Shown piece by piece: positions 37,196 to 47,366 of a DNA stretch of 64,000 bases (its first letter is position 1; each line of letters starts with the position of its first letter). Source of the DNA: Thioalkalivibrio nitratireducens DSM 14787 (GTDB lineage: Bacteria > Pseudomonadota > Gammaproteobacteria > Ectothiorhodospirales > Ectothiorhodospiraceae); NCBI RefSeq assembly GCF_000321415.2, contig NC_019902.2, forward strand, positions 186,001-250,000, in the 5' to 3' direction. The notes under the pieces were generated by a model that was not told where the DNA came from, made no database searches, and worked only from the letters and a program-made list of their open reading frames with translations. Made by a program: the position numbers and the translations under genes.

Positions 37196-39709
37196 CTACG
37201 GTCCGCAGTCGTTCGTGTCCGCCTCGGGGCAGGGCGGCAGTACCGGTTCGGGCACCACGTTCCAGATGTTCTGGGCGTATTCGCGCACGGTGCGGTCGAT
37301 CGAGAAATGGCTCATCCGCGCGACGTTCAACAGCGCGGCCTCGGACCAGGCCTCTGCGTCCTGGTACATCCGGTCGGCCTGCGCGCAGGCGTCGCTGTAG
37401 GCTGCGTAGTCGGCGAGCACGAAGAACGGATCCTCTTCGAGCAGGTAACGCGCGATCTCGGCGTGCAGGTGGCGCCCGCCGTTGGAGAAGAAGCCGTCGC
37501 GCAGTGCCTCGACCATGCTGCGAAGGCGCGGGTGTGAATCCAGATGGGCGCCGGGCGGGATGCCCTGCGCCCGGTGGGCGCTGATTTCGTCCGCGGTCAT
37601 CCCGAAGATGAAGATGTTCTCGGTCCCGACCGCGTCGCGGATCTCGATGTTGGCGCCATCGAGCGTTCCGATCGTCAGTGCGCCGTTCAGGGCCAGCTTC
37701 ATGTTGCCGGTACCCGAGGCTTCGAAGCCCGCGGTCGAGATCTGTTCCGAGAGGTCGGCCGCCGGGATGATGATCGTTGCCGAACTCACCTCGTAGTTCG
37801 GGAAGAACACGCATTTCAGCCGGTCACCCATCGCCGGGTCGTGGTTCACGATGTCCGCGACCTCGTTGATCACCGCGATGATGTCCTTCGCGCGCTGGTA
37901 GCCGGGAGCGGCCTTGCCGGCGAACAGCACCACGCGCGGCAATACGTCCTCGCCGTCGCGAATCCGCTGGTACAGCTCGATCACGTGCAGCAGCTTCAGC
38001 AGCTGCCGCTTGTATTCGTGGATGCGCTTGATCTGGACGTCGTACATCACGTCGGAGCGGATGGTGATGCCGGTGCGCTTGTGCACCAGCGCCGCGAGCC
38101 GTTCCTTGTTCCGGCGCTTGACCGCGCGGAACGCCTCGCGGGTGGCATCGTCCGAGGCGTAGGGTTCGAATTGCTTGAGTCGGTCGAGATCGAACTTCCA
38201 GTCGCTGCTGATCCGTGATTCGATCAGTTCGGTCAGACCCGGGTTCGCCTGGATCATCCACAGCCTCGGCGTGACACCGTTGGTGACGTTCACGAACCGT
38301 TCCGGCCAGACGCGGTTGAAATCGGCGAACAGCGTCTGCTTCAGCAGGCTGGTGTGCAGAGCCGCGACCCCGTTCACCCGGTGCGAGCCGATCACCGCGA
38401 GATGCGCCATGCGGACCCGCCGCCCGTGGTCCTCGTCGATGATCGAGAGCCGCCGGAAGAACTCGTGTTCGCCCGGGAAGCGGTGCCGAACCTCCTCGAT
38501 GAACTCGTGGTTGATGCGGTAGATGATGCCCATGTGTCGGGGCAACACGCGCTCCATCAGCGCCACGGGCCAGGTCTCCAATGCCTCCGGCATCAGCGTG
38601 TGGTTGGTGTAGGAGAACAGGTTACGGGTGATCGTCCACGCCTGGTCCCACGGAATCCGGTGCTCGTCCAGCAGCAGGCGCATGCACTCGGCGACCGCGA
38701 TCGCCGGGTGGGTGTCGTTCAGCTGGATCGCCGCCTTGTCGGCGAGTTCGTCGATCGGGTATTCGAGTTGCAGGTGGCGGTCTATGATGTCCTGCAGCGA
38801 CGCGGACACGAAGAAGTATTCCTGTTTCAGCCGCAGTTCCTTGCCGATCGCAGTGGCGTCGTTCGGGTACAGGACCATCGAGATGGTCTCGGACTCGTTC
38901 TTGTCCGCGACTGCCCGGATGTAGTCTCCTTCGTTGAAATACCGCAGATCGAAGTCGCGGGTCGCCTTGGCCGCCCACAGCCGCAGGTTATTCACGTTCC
39001 GGCGCTCGTAGCCGGCGGTCGGGTAATCGTAGGCCATCGCCAGGACTTCCTCGCCGTTCTCCCAGTTGCAGGACGTTTCGCCGTCGGGTTGGTGGTGTTC
39101 GACCACGTAGCCGTAGAAGCGTACCGGGAAAGTCTTTTCGGGCCGCGGGAACTCCCAGGGGTTGCCGAAGCGCAGCCAGTTGTCCGGGTGCTCGACCTGC
39201 CGAAAATGCTCGATATGCTGCTGGAACATTCCGTATTCGTAGCGGATGCCGTAGCCGTAGCCGGGATAGCCCTGGGTGGCCATGGACTCGAGGATGCACG
39301 CCGCGAGCCGCCCGAGACCGCCGTTGCCGAGCGCCGCGTCTTCCTCCAGCCGTGCGATCTCGCGAAAGTCGACGCCGAGATCCTGCAGCGCCTGCTGGGT
39401 GACCTCGAGAATGCCCATGTTGCGCAGGTTGGCCTCCAGCATCCGGCCGATCAGGTATTCCATCGACAGGTAGTAGACCCGCTTCACGTCTTCGTCGGCG
39501 AACTGGCGTCGGGTGACCACGCGCCGCTCGATGATCCGTTCCCGGATCGCGAACGATACTGCGTGCAGCCAGTCGCGCGGGGTGGCCAGGTCCGGGTCCT
39601 TGCCCACCACCCGCACCAGCGCGTCGCGGATTGACTGACGCAGGCCGGGAGCGTCGCAGGTCAGCGGCGAGAGCCGGTGCCGTGGATTAGGCGGTGTCGT
39701 TTCGGTCAT
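37196..39709 (-). CDS. glgP: Glycogen/starch/alpha-glucan phosphorylase
   Basis: Releases glucose-1-phosphate from the non-reducing ends of glycogen, using pyridoxal phosphate. About 837 residues with the conserved [20 protein letters not shown] near the N-terminus and the cofactor lysine in [15 protein letters not shown] near the C-terminus. The start at 39709 ([12 protein letters not shown]) gives the normal family length; upstream reading is a shadow of purD. No other glycogen gene lies in the window. Confidence 0.96.
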   Translation of the reverse strand: MTETTPPNPRHRLSPLTCDAPGLRQSIRDALVRVVGKDPDLATPRDWLHAVSFAIRERIIERRVVTRRQFADEDVKRVYYLSMEYLIGRMLEANLRNMGILEVTQQALQDLGVDFREIARLEEDAALGNGGLGRLAACILESMATQGYPGYGYGIRYEYGMFQQHIEHFRQVEHPDNWLRFGNPWEFPRPEKTFPVRFYGYVVEHHQPDGETSCNWENGEEVLAMAYDYPTAGYERRNVNNLRLWAAKATRDFDLRYFNEGDYIRAVADKNESETISMVLYPNDATAIGKELRLKQEYFFVSASLQDIIDRHLQLEYPIDELADKAAIQLNDTHPAIAVAECMRLLLDEHRIPWDQAWTITRNLFSYTNHTLMPEALETWPVALMERVLPRHMGIIYRINHEFIEEVRHRFPGEHEFFRRLSIIDEDHGRRVRMAHLAVIGSHRVNGVAALHTSLLKQTLFADFNRVWPERFVNVTNGVTPRLWMIQANPGLTELIESRISSDWKFDLDRLKQFEPYASDDATREAFRAVKRRNKERLAALVHKRTGITIRSDVMYDVQIKRIHEYKRQLLKLLHVIELYQRIRDGEDVLPRVVLFAGKAAPGYQRAKDIIAVINEVADIVNHDPAMGDRLKCVFFPNYEVSSATIIIPAADLSEQISTAGFEASGTGNMKLALNGALTIGTLDGANIEIRDAVGTENIFIFGMTADEISAHRAQGIPPGAHLDSHPRLRSMVEALRDGFFSNGGRHLHAEIARYLLEEDPFFVLADYAAYSDACAQADRMYQDAEAWSEAALLNVARMSHFSIDRTVREYAQNIWNVVPEPVLPPCPEADTNDCGP

Positions 39710-39770
39710 CGCGTTGGAGCTCCAGGAGTCGCGGTGGCAGGCCTCCCGCCTGCCGCCCGGCAACGGGTCG

Positions 39771-41057
39771 TCAGGGGGTTCGTTCGAGCGCGCGGTGGCC
39801 AATATCGGTCCGGTAGTATATACCTTTGAACCGGATGTTTTGCGAGGCCCGGTACGCGTGGTCCCTCGCGCTGCGGAAGTCGTCGCCCAGACCGACCACG
39901 CACAGCACCCGCCCACCGTCGGTGAGCACGCGGCCGTCGTCGCGGAGCCGGGTGCCCGCATGGAACACCTTCGCGGTGTCTCGGTCGATCGTATCGAGGC
40001 CGGTGATCTCGTCGCCCTTGCGGTACTCGCACGGATAGCCGCCCGCCGCCAGCACCACGCCGAGGGCGACCCGCGGATCCCAGTCGATCGTGCACCGATT
40101 CAGGTGCCCGTCGATCGCGGCTTCGACCAGGTCGGCGAGGTCGCTCGTCAGGCGCATCAGGATCGGCTGGGTCTCGGGATCGCCGAAGCGGCAGTTGAAC
40201 TCGAGCACCTTTGGGTGGCCCTGCGGGTCGATCATCACCCCCGCGTACAGGAAACCGGTGTAGCGCTCGCCTTCGGCGGCCATTCCTCGCAGCGTCGGTT
40301 CGACGATCGCGTCCACGATCCGCCGGTGAAGCTCCGGCGTGACCACCGGCGCCGGCGAATACGCGCCCATGCCGCCGGTATTCGGGCCGAGGTCGCCATC
40401 GTCCCGTGCCTTGTGGTCCTGCGAACTCGCCAGCGGCAGGATGTGGTCGCCGTCGATCATGCAGATGAAGCTCGCCTCCTCGCCGGTCAGGAACTCCTCG
40501 ATCACGACCCGGTGCCCCGCGGCGCCGAAGGCGTTGCCGGCCAGCATGTCGCGCGCCGCGGCGAGTGCCTCGTCCACGGTCTGCGCCAGGATCACGCCCT
40601 TGCCCGCGGCCAGCCCGTCGGCCTTGACCACGATCGGCGCGCCGTGCGCGTGGATGAAGGCCTCGGCCTGCGCGACATTGGTGAAACTGCCGTACGCGGC
40701 TGTGGGGATGCCGTGGCGCTGCATGAAATCCTTCGCGAAGGCCTTCGATCCCTCGAGTTGCGCGGCCTTCGCGCTGGGCCCGAAAATGCGCAGCCGCCGC
40801 GCACGGAACGTATCGACGATACCGTCGACCAGCGGCGCCTCGGGCCCGACCACGGTGAACGCCACCCCCTCGCGCTGCGCGAGCGCAGCCAGCGCATCGA
40901 TGTCCGTAGCCGCAATGGCCACGTTCTCGCATTTCGGCTCGGCGGCCGTGCCGGCGTTGCCCGGTGCGACCAGCACACGGTTCACGCGCGGGGATTGAGC
41001 CAGCTTCCAGGCCAGCGCGTGTTCGCGGCCGCCGCCGCCCACCACCAGAACGTTCAT
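39771..41057 (-). CDS. purD: Phosphoribosylamine-glycine ligase PurD
   Basis: Second step of purine synthesis: joins glycine to phosphoribosylamine with ATP. 428 residues with the N-terminal [19 protein letters not shown], the ATP-grasp region [15 protein letters not shown], and the metal-site stretch [13 protein letters not shown]. The start at 41057 is where homology begins. It lies 182 bases downstream of purH on the same strand, the common purH-purD arrangement. It also needs glycine, as does the betaine operon nearby. Confidence 0.97.
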   Translation of the reverse strand: MNVLVVGGGGREHALAWKLAQSPRVNRVLVAPGNAGTAAEPKCENVAIAATDIDALAALAQREGVAFTVVGPEAPLVDGIVDTFRARRLRIFGPSAKAAQLEGSKAFAKDFMQRHGIPTAAYGSFTNVAQAEAFIHAHGAPIVVKADGLAAGKGVILAQTVDEALAAARDMLAGNAFGAAGHRVVIEEFLTGEEASFICMIDGDHILPLASSQDHKARDDGDLGPNTGGMGAYSPAPVVTPELHRRIVDAIVEPTLRGMAAEGERYTGFLYAGVMIDPQGHPKVLEFNCRFGDPETQPILMRLTSDLADLVEAAIDGHLNRCTIDWDPRVALGVVLAAGGYPCEYRKGDEITGLDTIDRDTAKVFHAGTRLRDDGRVLTDGGRVLCVVGLGDDFRSARDHAYRASQNIRFKGIYYRTDIGHRALERTP

Positions 41058-41239
41058 GTCATCCCTCCCCCTGTAACCGTGATTCCGGGGCCGGCTGCAC
41101 CAGCATTCAGCACGCGTGCCCGGCGGCCGAAGCGTCAGCCGCCACTGGGGGCGTGTCGAAGCGACCGGTCTGTCCGCCGCCGACCCCACGGATCGCGGCC
41201 AGCGACCTTTTCCGCACGATGCGTGCAGGCATTGTCTGT

Positions 41240-42805
41240 TCAGTGGCGGAAGTGGCGCATGCCGGTGAAGAGCATCGCGATCCCGTGCTCGTTCGCGGCC
41301 GCGATCACCTCCTCGTCGCGCATCGAGCCCCCGGGCTGGATCACCGCGGTGATGCCGGCTTCGGCGGCGGCGTCGATGCCGTCGCGGAACGGGAAGAACG
41401 CGTCCGATGCCATCACGCTGCCCGGCACACGCAGGCCCTCGTCTGCGGCCTTGATGCCTGCGATCTTTGCGGAATAGACGCGGCTCATCTGCCCGGCGCC
41501 GACCCCGATGGTCTGCTCATCACGCACGTAGACGATCGCGTTCGATTTCACGAACTTGGCCACCTGCCAGGCGAAGCGCAGGTCGCGTGTCTCCTGCTCG
41601 GCGGGAGCGCGCTCGGTCACGCAGCGCAGCTGCGCCTGGCCGAGGCTGCCGGTGTCCGTGTCCTGAACCAGCAGGCCGCCGCCGACGCGCTTGAAGTCGA
41701 GCCCGGGAGGGACTTCGGCGGGGGGTATCTCCAGCACCCGGACATTGCCCTTCGCGGCGGTTGCGTGCAGCGCGGCGGGGGCGAGCTCGGGGGCGATGAT
41801 CACCTCGACGAACTGCCGGCTGACGATCGCCTGTGCGGTGTCGGCGTCCAGCGGGCGGTTGAACGCGATGATGCCGCCGAATGCCGACGTTGGGTCGGTC
41901 TGGAACGCGCGCTCGTAGGCCATCAGCGGGTTCTGTGCGAGGGCGACGCCGCAGGGATTCGCGTGCTTCACGATCACACAGGCCGGTGCCTCGAACTGGC
42001 GCACGCACTCCCAGGCAGCGTCGGCATCGGCGAGATTGTTGTAGCTCAACGCCTTGCCCTGCAGCTGCCGGTAGCTCGCGAGTTGCCCGGCGGCCGGCTG
42101 GATTTCGCGGTAGAACGCCGCGCTCTGATGCGGGTTCTCGCCGTAGCGAAGATCCTGGGTCTTCACGAAATTCAGGTTCAGCTGCCCCGGGAACCGCCCG
42201 GGTTCGCGCGCTTCGTCCAGCGCCGACAGGTAGTTGCTGATCGCTGCATCGTAGCGTGCGACGTGGTCGAAGGCTGCAACCGCCAGCTGGAAGCGGAGCG
42301 TCGCCGGAACCGCTTGCTCGTGTCGCAGGGCCTCGACGATCGCCGGGTACTGCCCCGGCTCGGTCGCGATGGTCACGTCACCGTAGTTCTTGGCCGCCGC
42401 GCGGAGCATCGCCGGGCCGCCGATATCGATGTTCTCGATGGCCTCGTCGATCGTGCATCCGGCCCGACTGACGGTGGCCTCGAATGGATACAGGTTGACC
42501 ACCAGTAGATCGATCGGCTCGATCCCCTGTTCCTTCATGACCGTATCGTCCTGGCCCCGGCGCCCGAGCAGACCGCCGTGGATCATCGGATGCAGGGTTT
42601 TCACCCGGCCGTCCATGATCTCGGGGAAACCGGTATGCCGCGACACTTCGGTGACCGGCAGGTCATGTGCTGCCAGCAGCTTCGCGGTGCCCCCGGTCGA
42701 CAGCAGTTGGACGCCCCGGGCGTGCAGCTCGCGGGCCAATTCGACCAGCCCGGTCTTGTCGGACACCGAGAGCAGGGCGCGGCGGATCGGTCGGGAATCG
42801 GACAT
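41240..42805 (-). CDS. purH: Bifunctional AICAR transformylase / IMP cyclohydrolase PurH
   Basis: Last two steps of IMP synthesis. 521 residues: an N-terminal cyclohydrolase with [19 protein letters not shown] and [10 protein letters not shown], and a C-terminal formyltransferase with the catalytic KHANPCG stretch and [12 protein letters not shown]. Start at 42805 ([13 protein letters not shown]); the open frame continues upstream but without homology. A consensus -10 lies 31 bases before it. Confidence 0.97.
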   Translation of the reverse strand: MSDSRPIRRALLSVSDKTGLVELARELHARGVQLLSTGGTAKLLAAHDLPVTEVSRHTGFPEIMDGRVKTLHPMIHGGLLGRRGQDDTVMKEQGIEPIDLLVVNLYPFEATVSRAGCTIDEAIENIDIGGPAMLRAAAKNYGDVTIATEPGQYPAIVEALRHEQAVPATLRFQLAVAAFDHVARYDAAISNYLSALDEAREPGRFPGQLNLNFVKTQDLRYGENPHQSAAFYREIQPAAGQLASYRQLQGKALSYNNLADADAAWECVRQFEAPACVIVKHANPCGVALAQNPLMAYERAFQTDPTSAFGGIIAFNRPLDADTAQAIVSRQFVEVIIAPELAPAALHATAAKGNVRVLEIPPAEVPPGLDFKRVGGGLLVQDTDTGSLGQAQLRCVTERAPAEQETRDLRFAWQVAKFVKSNAIVYVRDEQTIGVGAGQMSRVYSAKIAGIKAADEGLRVPGSVMASDAFFPFRDGIDAAAEAGITAVIQPGGSMRDEEVIAAANEHGIAMLFTGMRHFRH

Positions 42806-42835
42806 GCAGTGGGCCTCGTTGCAGCAAAGCTTTAA

Positions 42836-42841
42836 ATTATA
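42836..42841 (-). promoter_or_regulatory. Consensus -10 element for purH
   Basis: TATAAT on the minus strand inside TTATAATTTAAAG, unusually AT-rich for this genome. It predicts a start near 42829 and a leader of about 24 bases. The -35 region is weak (GGACAC about 18 bases upstream). Confidence 0.5.
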
Positions 42842-43270
42842 ACGGACTTGGATGGCCGGGTGTCCCGCGGTCCCGTGCCGGCGGATGCCGCGCGGGCGGC
42901 AGGATGATGCGACGTTCGTGACCCGCCGAAAGAACAGGTGTTTTCCCACCGCAAGTCCGGAAACACCGTTGCAAACAAATGTGCCGCCCCACTACCGTGT
43001 ACGGGCAGGCCTTGAAATCGTGGCCCAGAACGTTCAGGGTAATAAAGCGCGCTTCGCTGGAGCCGGTTCACGACACCGGTCGCGAGGCGCCCCCCGGTGC
43101 CGGTGGAGCGGTGGATCTGGACTCTACCGTCGACGCCCGATGCCCCCGAGGCCTCATCCACGCGGTCTCCAGAGCCGTGCCCGAACGGGGCGCGGTCAGC
43201 CGGTCCGGGAACCCTGCTCAGCGGGAGACGATACTGCCAGGTCCGATCCGGGCGATCGGGTTCGCCTTGT

Positions 43271-43291
43271 GCAACCGGTGGCAACGGTTGC
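43271..43291. promoter_or_regulatory. 7-7-7 inverted repeat upstream of the betaine operon
   Basis: GCAACCG and CGGTTGC are perfect complements separated by GTGGCAA. The centre is 93 bases before the gsmt start. A dimeric regulator could bind; no regulator gene of this operon is adjacent. Confidence 0.4.
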
Positions 43292-43373
43292 GGGCGGACT
43301 CTGGGCTCCATTGCCTTTTCGTCTTCCCGTCCGTATTTCGGCGCCCAGCGCCCATCAGCCAGCGAGGAACGCC

Positions 43374-44186
43374 ATGTCTGCCACGATGCAACAGGATTTC
43401 GGTGACCAGCCGATCGAACGCCGGGAAACCGACAACTATCGCTCGGAGTACGTGAAGTCCTTCGTCGACAAATGGGACGATCTCATCGATTGGGACAGCC
43501 GCGCCCGCAGCGAGGGGGATTTCTTCATCCAGGTACTCAAGGATCGCGGTGCGCGCCGGGTGCTGGATGTCGCGGCCGGGACCGGGTTTCACTCGGTGCA
43601 GCTGATCGAGGCCGGGTTCGATGTCGTCAGCGCCGATGGCAGCCCGGAGATGCTGGCCAAGGCGTTCGAGAATGCCCGCCGCCGCGGACACATCATGCGC
43701 ACCACCCAGGCCGACTGGCGCTGGCTGAACCGGGACATCTATGGCCGCTACGACGCGGTGGTCTGCCTCGGCAATTCCTTCACACACCTGTTCAACGAGA
43801 ACGACCGGCGCAAGGCGCTGGCCGAGTTCTATTCGGCGCTGAACCATGACGGGGTGCTGATCCTGGACCAGCGCAACTACGACGCAATCCTGGATCATGG
43901 TTATTCCAGCAGCCATACCTACTACTACTGCGGCGACAACGTGTCGGTGGCACCGGAACACGTCGACGAGGGGCTGGCGCGGTTCGAGTACCGGTTCCCC
44001 GACAAGTCGACGTATCACCTGAACATGTTCCCGCTGCGCAAGGCCTACGTGCGCCGCCTGATGCGCGAGGTCGGCTTTCAGAATATCGACACCTATGGCG
44101 ACTTCAAGGAGACGTATCGGGAGCACGAGCCCGACTTCTTCATCCACGTTGCCGACAAGCATTACGAGGAGGCAATCACCCGATGA
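43374..44186 (+). CDS. gsmt: Glycine/sarcosine N-methyltransferase
   Basis: Methylates glycine to sarcosine and sarcosine to dimethylglycine with S-adenosylmethionine, the first two steps of betaine synthesis from glycine in extreme halophiles. 270 residues with the SAM motif LDVAAGTGFHSVQLIEAG, then SADGSPEML, VCLGNSFTHLF and the family stretch LDQRNYDAILDHGYSSSHTYYYCGDN. GAGGAA lies before ATG 43374; upstream open frame is shadow. The stop overlaps sdmt by four bases. Confidence 0.93.
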   Translation: MSATMQQDFGDQPIERRETDNYRSEYVKSFVDKWDDLIDWDSRARSEGDFFIQVLKDRGARRVLDVAAGTGFHSVQLIEAGFDVVSADGSPEMLAKAFENARRRGHIMRTTQADWRWLNRDIYGRYDAVVCLGNSFTHLFNENDRRKALAEFYSALNHDGVLILDQRNYDAILDHGYSSSHTYYYCGDNVSVAPEHVDEGLARFEYRFPDKSTYHLNMFPLRKAYVRRLMREVGFQNIDTYGDFKETYREHEPDFFIHVADKHYEEAITR

Positions 44187-45022
44187 GTGATTATTCCAGT
44201 TCCGTGGCCACGGCCCGCGACTACTACAACAGCCCCGACGCCGATACCTTCTACCATCGTGTGTGGGGCGGCGAGGACATCCACATCGGTCTCTACGAGC
44301 ACGACCGCGAGCCCATCATCGACGCCAGCCGGCGCACCGTCGCACACATGGCCGACCTGCTGGGCGAGCCACCCGCCGAATGGCGGGTGCTGGACCTGGG
44401 CGCCGGTTACGGCGGTTCCGCGCGCTACCTGGTCGAGAACCATGGCTGCCGCGTGACCGCGCTGAATCTGAGCGAGGTCGAGAACGAACGCAATCGCGCG
44501 ATCAATAAGGCGCGTGGCCTGGACGACCGGATCACGGTGGTCGACGGCAGCTTCGAAAACGTGCCCGAGGACGACGAACAGTTCGACGTGGTCTGGTCGC
44601 AGGATGCGTTCCTGCACAGCGGCGATCGCGAGCGCGTGATGCAGGAAGCGGCGCGGGTGCTGAAGCCGGGCGGGGTGCTGATCTTCACCGACCCGATGCA
44701 GCACGACGCCTGTCCCGAGGGCGTGCTCGACCCGATCCTGCAGCGCATCCATCTGGACAGCCTCGGTTCCCCCGGATTCTACGAACAGACCGCATCGGCG
44801 CTGGGGCTCGACCTGGTCGGTTTCGAGGATCACTCGCACCAGCTGCCGCGGCACTACTCGCGGGTGCGGGAGGAACTGGAGGCGCGCGAGGCGGATCTGT
44901 CCGAGCATATCTCGCCCGATTACATCGCCCGCATGAAGAAGGGCCTCGGCCACTGGGTGGAGGGCGGCAAGGCCGGTCACCTGGCCTGGGGCATCTTCCG
45001 TTTCCGCAAGCCCGGGGCCTGA
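44183..45022 (+). CDS. sdmt: Sarcosine/dimethylglycine N-methyltransferase
   Basis: Completes betaine synthesis by methylating dimethylglycine (and sarcosine). 279 residues with the N-terminal YYNSPDADTFYHRVWGGEDIHIG, the SAM motif LDLGAGYGGSARYLVE, and the SQDAFLHSGDRERV and FTDPMQHDACPEGV stretches shared with known SDMTs. It is coupled to gsmt by ATGA. Together with metK 175 bases downstream it forms an osmolyte unit: three SAM are spent per betaine. Confidence 0.93.
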   Translation: MSDYSSSVATARDYYNSPDADTFYHRVWGGEDIHIGLYEHDREPIIDASRRTVAHMADLLGEPPAEWRVLDLGAGYGGSARYLVENHGCRVTALNLSEVENERNRAINKARGLDDRITVVDGSFENVPEDDEQFDVVWSQDAFLHSGDRERVMQEAARVLKPGGVLIFTDPMQHDACPEGVLDPILQRIHLDSLGSPGFYEQTASALGLDLVGFEDHSHQLPRHYSRVREELEAREADLSEHISPDYIARMKKGLGHWVEGGKAGHLAWGIFRFRKPGA

Positions 45023-45197
45023 ATCCGGGGCGATCACCGGCCTCGGCGATCGCGTCCCGTCCCGGTGACCGGGGACGGCGATTCGCTGCCGGGCCGGACC
45101 GGTTGCGGGACGGGTATTGCGCGTTGACGTTGCGCCCCGCCAGCCACCCGGTATCCCGACATTCGATCAACAGAACACCCAAGGAGTCTTCACGATT

Positions 45198-46379
45198 ATG
45201 AACAAGCGCTATCTCTTTACTTCCGAATCTGTGTCCGAGGGCCATCCGGACAAGATGTGCGACCAGGTCTCCGACGCGATCCTGGATGCCTACCTGGCCC
45301 AGGATCCGAAAGCCCGCGTCGCCGCCGAAACCTTCACGCAGACCGGCCTGGTCCTGGTCGGCGGCGAGGTGAAATCGAGCGCGAAGGTCGAGATCGAGGA
45401 CATCGTGCGCGAGGTGGTGAAGGATATCGGCTACGACAGCTCCGACAAGGGTTTCGACTATGCGACCTGTTCGGTCGCGGTCACGCTGGGCAAGCAGTCG
45501 GCCGACATCAACCAGGGCGTCGACCGTCAGCGGCCTGAGGAGCAGGGCGCGGGTGACCAGGGCCTGATGTTCGGGTACGCCTGCAGCGAAACCGACGTGC
45601 TGATGCCGGCCCCGATCCACTTTGCCCACCGCCTCGTCCGGCGCCAGGCCGAGGTGCGCAAGAACGGTACGCTGCCGTGGCTGCGCCCCGATGCGAAGAG
45701 CCAGATCAGCTTCCGCTACGAGAACGGCCGGGCCGTCGCTGCCGACGCGGTGGTGCTGTCGACCCAGCATGCGCCTGAGATCGAGCAGAACACGCTGGTC
45801 GAGGCGGTGATGGAGGAGATCATCAAGCCGGTGCTTGGCGAGCAGTGGCTGCATGGCGACACCCGTTTCCACATCAACCCGACCGGTCGATTCGTCACCG
45901 GCGGTCCGCTCGGCGACTGTGGCCTGACCGGGCGCAAGATCATCGTCGATACCTACGGCGGGATGGCACGTCACGGCGGCGGTGCGTTCTCGGGCAAGGA
46001 TCCGTCCAAGGTGGACCGTTCGGCGGCGTATGCGTGCCGCTACGTGGCCAAGAACATCGTCGCGGCCGGGCTCGCCGAGCGCTGCGAGGTGCAGGTCTCC
46101 TATGCGATCGGCGTGGCCGAGCCGACCTCGATCGCGGTCGACACCTTCGGGACCGGCAAGATCGAGGAAAGCAAGCTCACCGCGCTGGTGCGCAAGCACT
46201 TCGATCTGCGCCCGTACGGGATCCTGAAAATGCTGGACCTGGAACGCCCGATCTACCGCCCCACCGCGTCCTATGGCCACTTCGGTCGCGAGGACGTCGA
46301 CCTGTCCTGGGAGCGGACCGACAAGGCGCAGGCGCTGGCGGACGATGCCGGAGTATCCCCGCGCAAGGCCTCGGCCTGA
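45198..46379 (+). CDS. metK: S-adenosylmethionine synthetase MetK
   Basis: Makes SAM from methionine and ATP. 393 residues with the N-terminal [21 protein letters not shown], the loop [13 protein letters not shown], and the phosphate loop [24 protein letters not shown] precedes the start. It is the only SAM synthetase gene in the window and directly follows the SAM-consuming betaine genes, with its own 175-base leader; TTGACG at 45124 could be a -35, without a clear -10. Confidence 0.97.
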   Translation: MNKRYLFTSESVSEGHPDKMCDQVSDAILDAYLAQDPKARVAAETFTQTGLVLVGGEVKSSAKVEIEDIVREVVKDIGYDSSDKGFDYATCSVAVTLGKQSADINQGVDRQRPEEQGAGDQGLMFGYACSETDVLMPAPIHFAHRLVRRQAEVRKNGTLPWLRPDAKSQISFRYENGRAVAADAVVLSTQHAPEIEQNTLVEAVMEEIIKPVLGEQWLHGDTRFHINPTGRFVTGGPLGDCGLTGRKIIVDTYGGMARHGGGAFSGKDPSKVDRSAAYACRYVAKNIVAAGLAERCEVQVSYAIGVAEPTSIAVDTFGTGKIEESKLTALVRKHFDLRPYGILKMLDLERPIYRPTASYGHFGREDVDLSWERTDKAQALADDAGVSPRKASA

Positions 46380-46438
46380 CGCTGACTGCAGCGCCATAGG
46401 GCCCTGCCCGGGGTTCTTCCCGCGCGAGTGCGCTGGGT

Positions 46439-46467
46439 AGCAGGGGGGCGTTCGCCCCTCTCCTGCT
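46439..46467. terminator. Hairpin between convergent metK and bpt
   Basis: AGCAGG-GGGGC and GCCCC-CTCCTGCT pair around GTTC with one bulge. It lies midway between two convergent stop codons, so it may end transcription from both sides. There is no T-run on either side. Confidence 0.5.
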
Positions 46468-46507
46468 CGCTGGAACGGGGCTGGATCGGCATTGCCCGAG
46501 CGGTGCG

Positions 46508-47218
46508 CTACTGCGTGCCGATCCGCCGCCAGGCCCCGTTCGCCCGGCCTTCGACCGGCCGGAAGCGCGTCTTGTAGTCCATCTTTTCCGAGCCGGGAAT
46601 CCAGTAGCCGAGGTAGAGATGGGGTAGGCCCATGCGCCGGGCCTCGTCGATCTGGCGCAGGATCGCGTAGGTGCCCAGGCTGCGTTCCGGCCGGTTCGGG
46701 TCGAAGAAGCTGTACATCGCCGACAGGCCGCGCGGGGTAACGTCGGTTACCGCGACCGCGAGCAATTCCGACCCGAGCCGGTGTTCGAACAGCAAGACGC
46801 CGCAGGCGCGCTCGCTGAGCATTCCGGCGTAGTCGTCGCGCGTGGTGCTTTCCATGCCTCCGCCAGGATGGCGGGCGTCCAGGTAGCGCCGGAACAGGGT
46901 CATGTGCTCGTCGAGGTCCGGGCGTCGCACGTGGCGCACGTCCAGATCCGCATTCCGGTGCAGGCAGCGCCGCTGTGCCCGGCCAGGCCGGAACTTGGTT
47001 ACCGGGATCCGCACCGGGATGCAGGCGCGGCAGGACGGGCACTGGTGGCGGTACACGAACTGGCCGCTGCGACGGAACCCTTCGCCCAGCAGGCGGCCAT
47101 AATGGTCGCTGCGCAGGCGGGCCGCCGGATCGACGAGCACCGTCTGCATCTCGCGGCCCTGAAGGTAGGGACACGGCTGGGGCGCGGTGATGTACCACTG
47201 GATCGGATGCGTTTGCAT
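46508..47218 (-). CDS. bpt: Aspartate/glutamate leucyltransferase (Bpt, Ate family)
   Basis: Adds leucine from Leu-tRNA to proteins with N-terminal Asp or Glu, marking them for the ClpS/ClpAP N-end rule pathway. 236 residues with the cysteines CPYLQG and CPSCRACIPVRI near the N-terminus, and FDPNRPERSLGTYAILRQI and LGYWIPGSEKMDYKTRF near the C-terminus. The start at 47218 (MQTHPIQWY) is where homology begins. It lies between metK and metH but on the opposite strand. Confidence 0.94.
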   Translation of the reverse strand: MQTHPIQWYITAPQPCPYLQGREMQTVLVDPAARLRSDHYGRLLGEGFRRSGQFVYRHQCPSCRACIPVRIPVTKFRPGRAQRRCLHRNADLDVRHVRRPDLDEHMTLFRRYLDARHPGGGMESTTRDDYAGMLSERACGVLLFEHRLGSELLAVAVTDVTPRGLSAMYSFFDPNRPERSLGTYAILRQIDEARRMGLPHLYLGYWIPGSEKMDYKTRFRPVEGRANGAWRRIGTQ

Positions 47219-47281
47219 CCGTCTATCGTGACATTTCGCGGCGCCGGTGCAAGGGGTGGCCGCGGCAAGGACCATGCCGTT

Positions 47282-47295
47282 CAGGGGCCCCTGAC
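47282..47295. promoter_or_regulatory. 14-bp perfect palindrome between bpt and metH
   Basis: TCAGGGGCCCCTGA, with a second hairpin GGCCAC-GCC-GTGGCC at 47323-47337. Both lie in the 148-base divergent gap ahead of metH. They could be operators or leader structures; no known motif is recognised. Confidence 0.3.
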
Positions 47296-47366
47296 CCGAC
47301 GGGTGACTGCTGGCCACGCCGTGGCCTCGTGACATTCTTCCAAATCCAGACGCAGGTTTCGTGGTG

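Larger units (their letters stand above)
42806..43373. other. Divergent intergenic region between purH and the betaine operon
   Basis: 568 bases. It holds the purH promoter at one end and, about 80 bases before gsmt, a 7-7-7 inverted repeat. Open frames across it have no start site or homology. I looked for SAM and SAH riboswitch cores and did not recognise one. Confidence 0.5.

Noticed and set aside
42852-43373. N-terminal extension of gsmt
   Set aside because: The frame is open but encodes arginine/proline-rich sequence unlike the family, and a good ribosome site lies just before 43374.
45023-45197. SAM or SAH riboswitch upstream of metK
   Set aside because: GC-rich leader with small hairpins but no recognisable riboswitch core; a covariance search would settle it.
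44685-47198. 837-codon minus-strand frame
   Set aside because: Shadow of sdmt and metK; the part over bpt is in the wrong frame.
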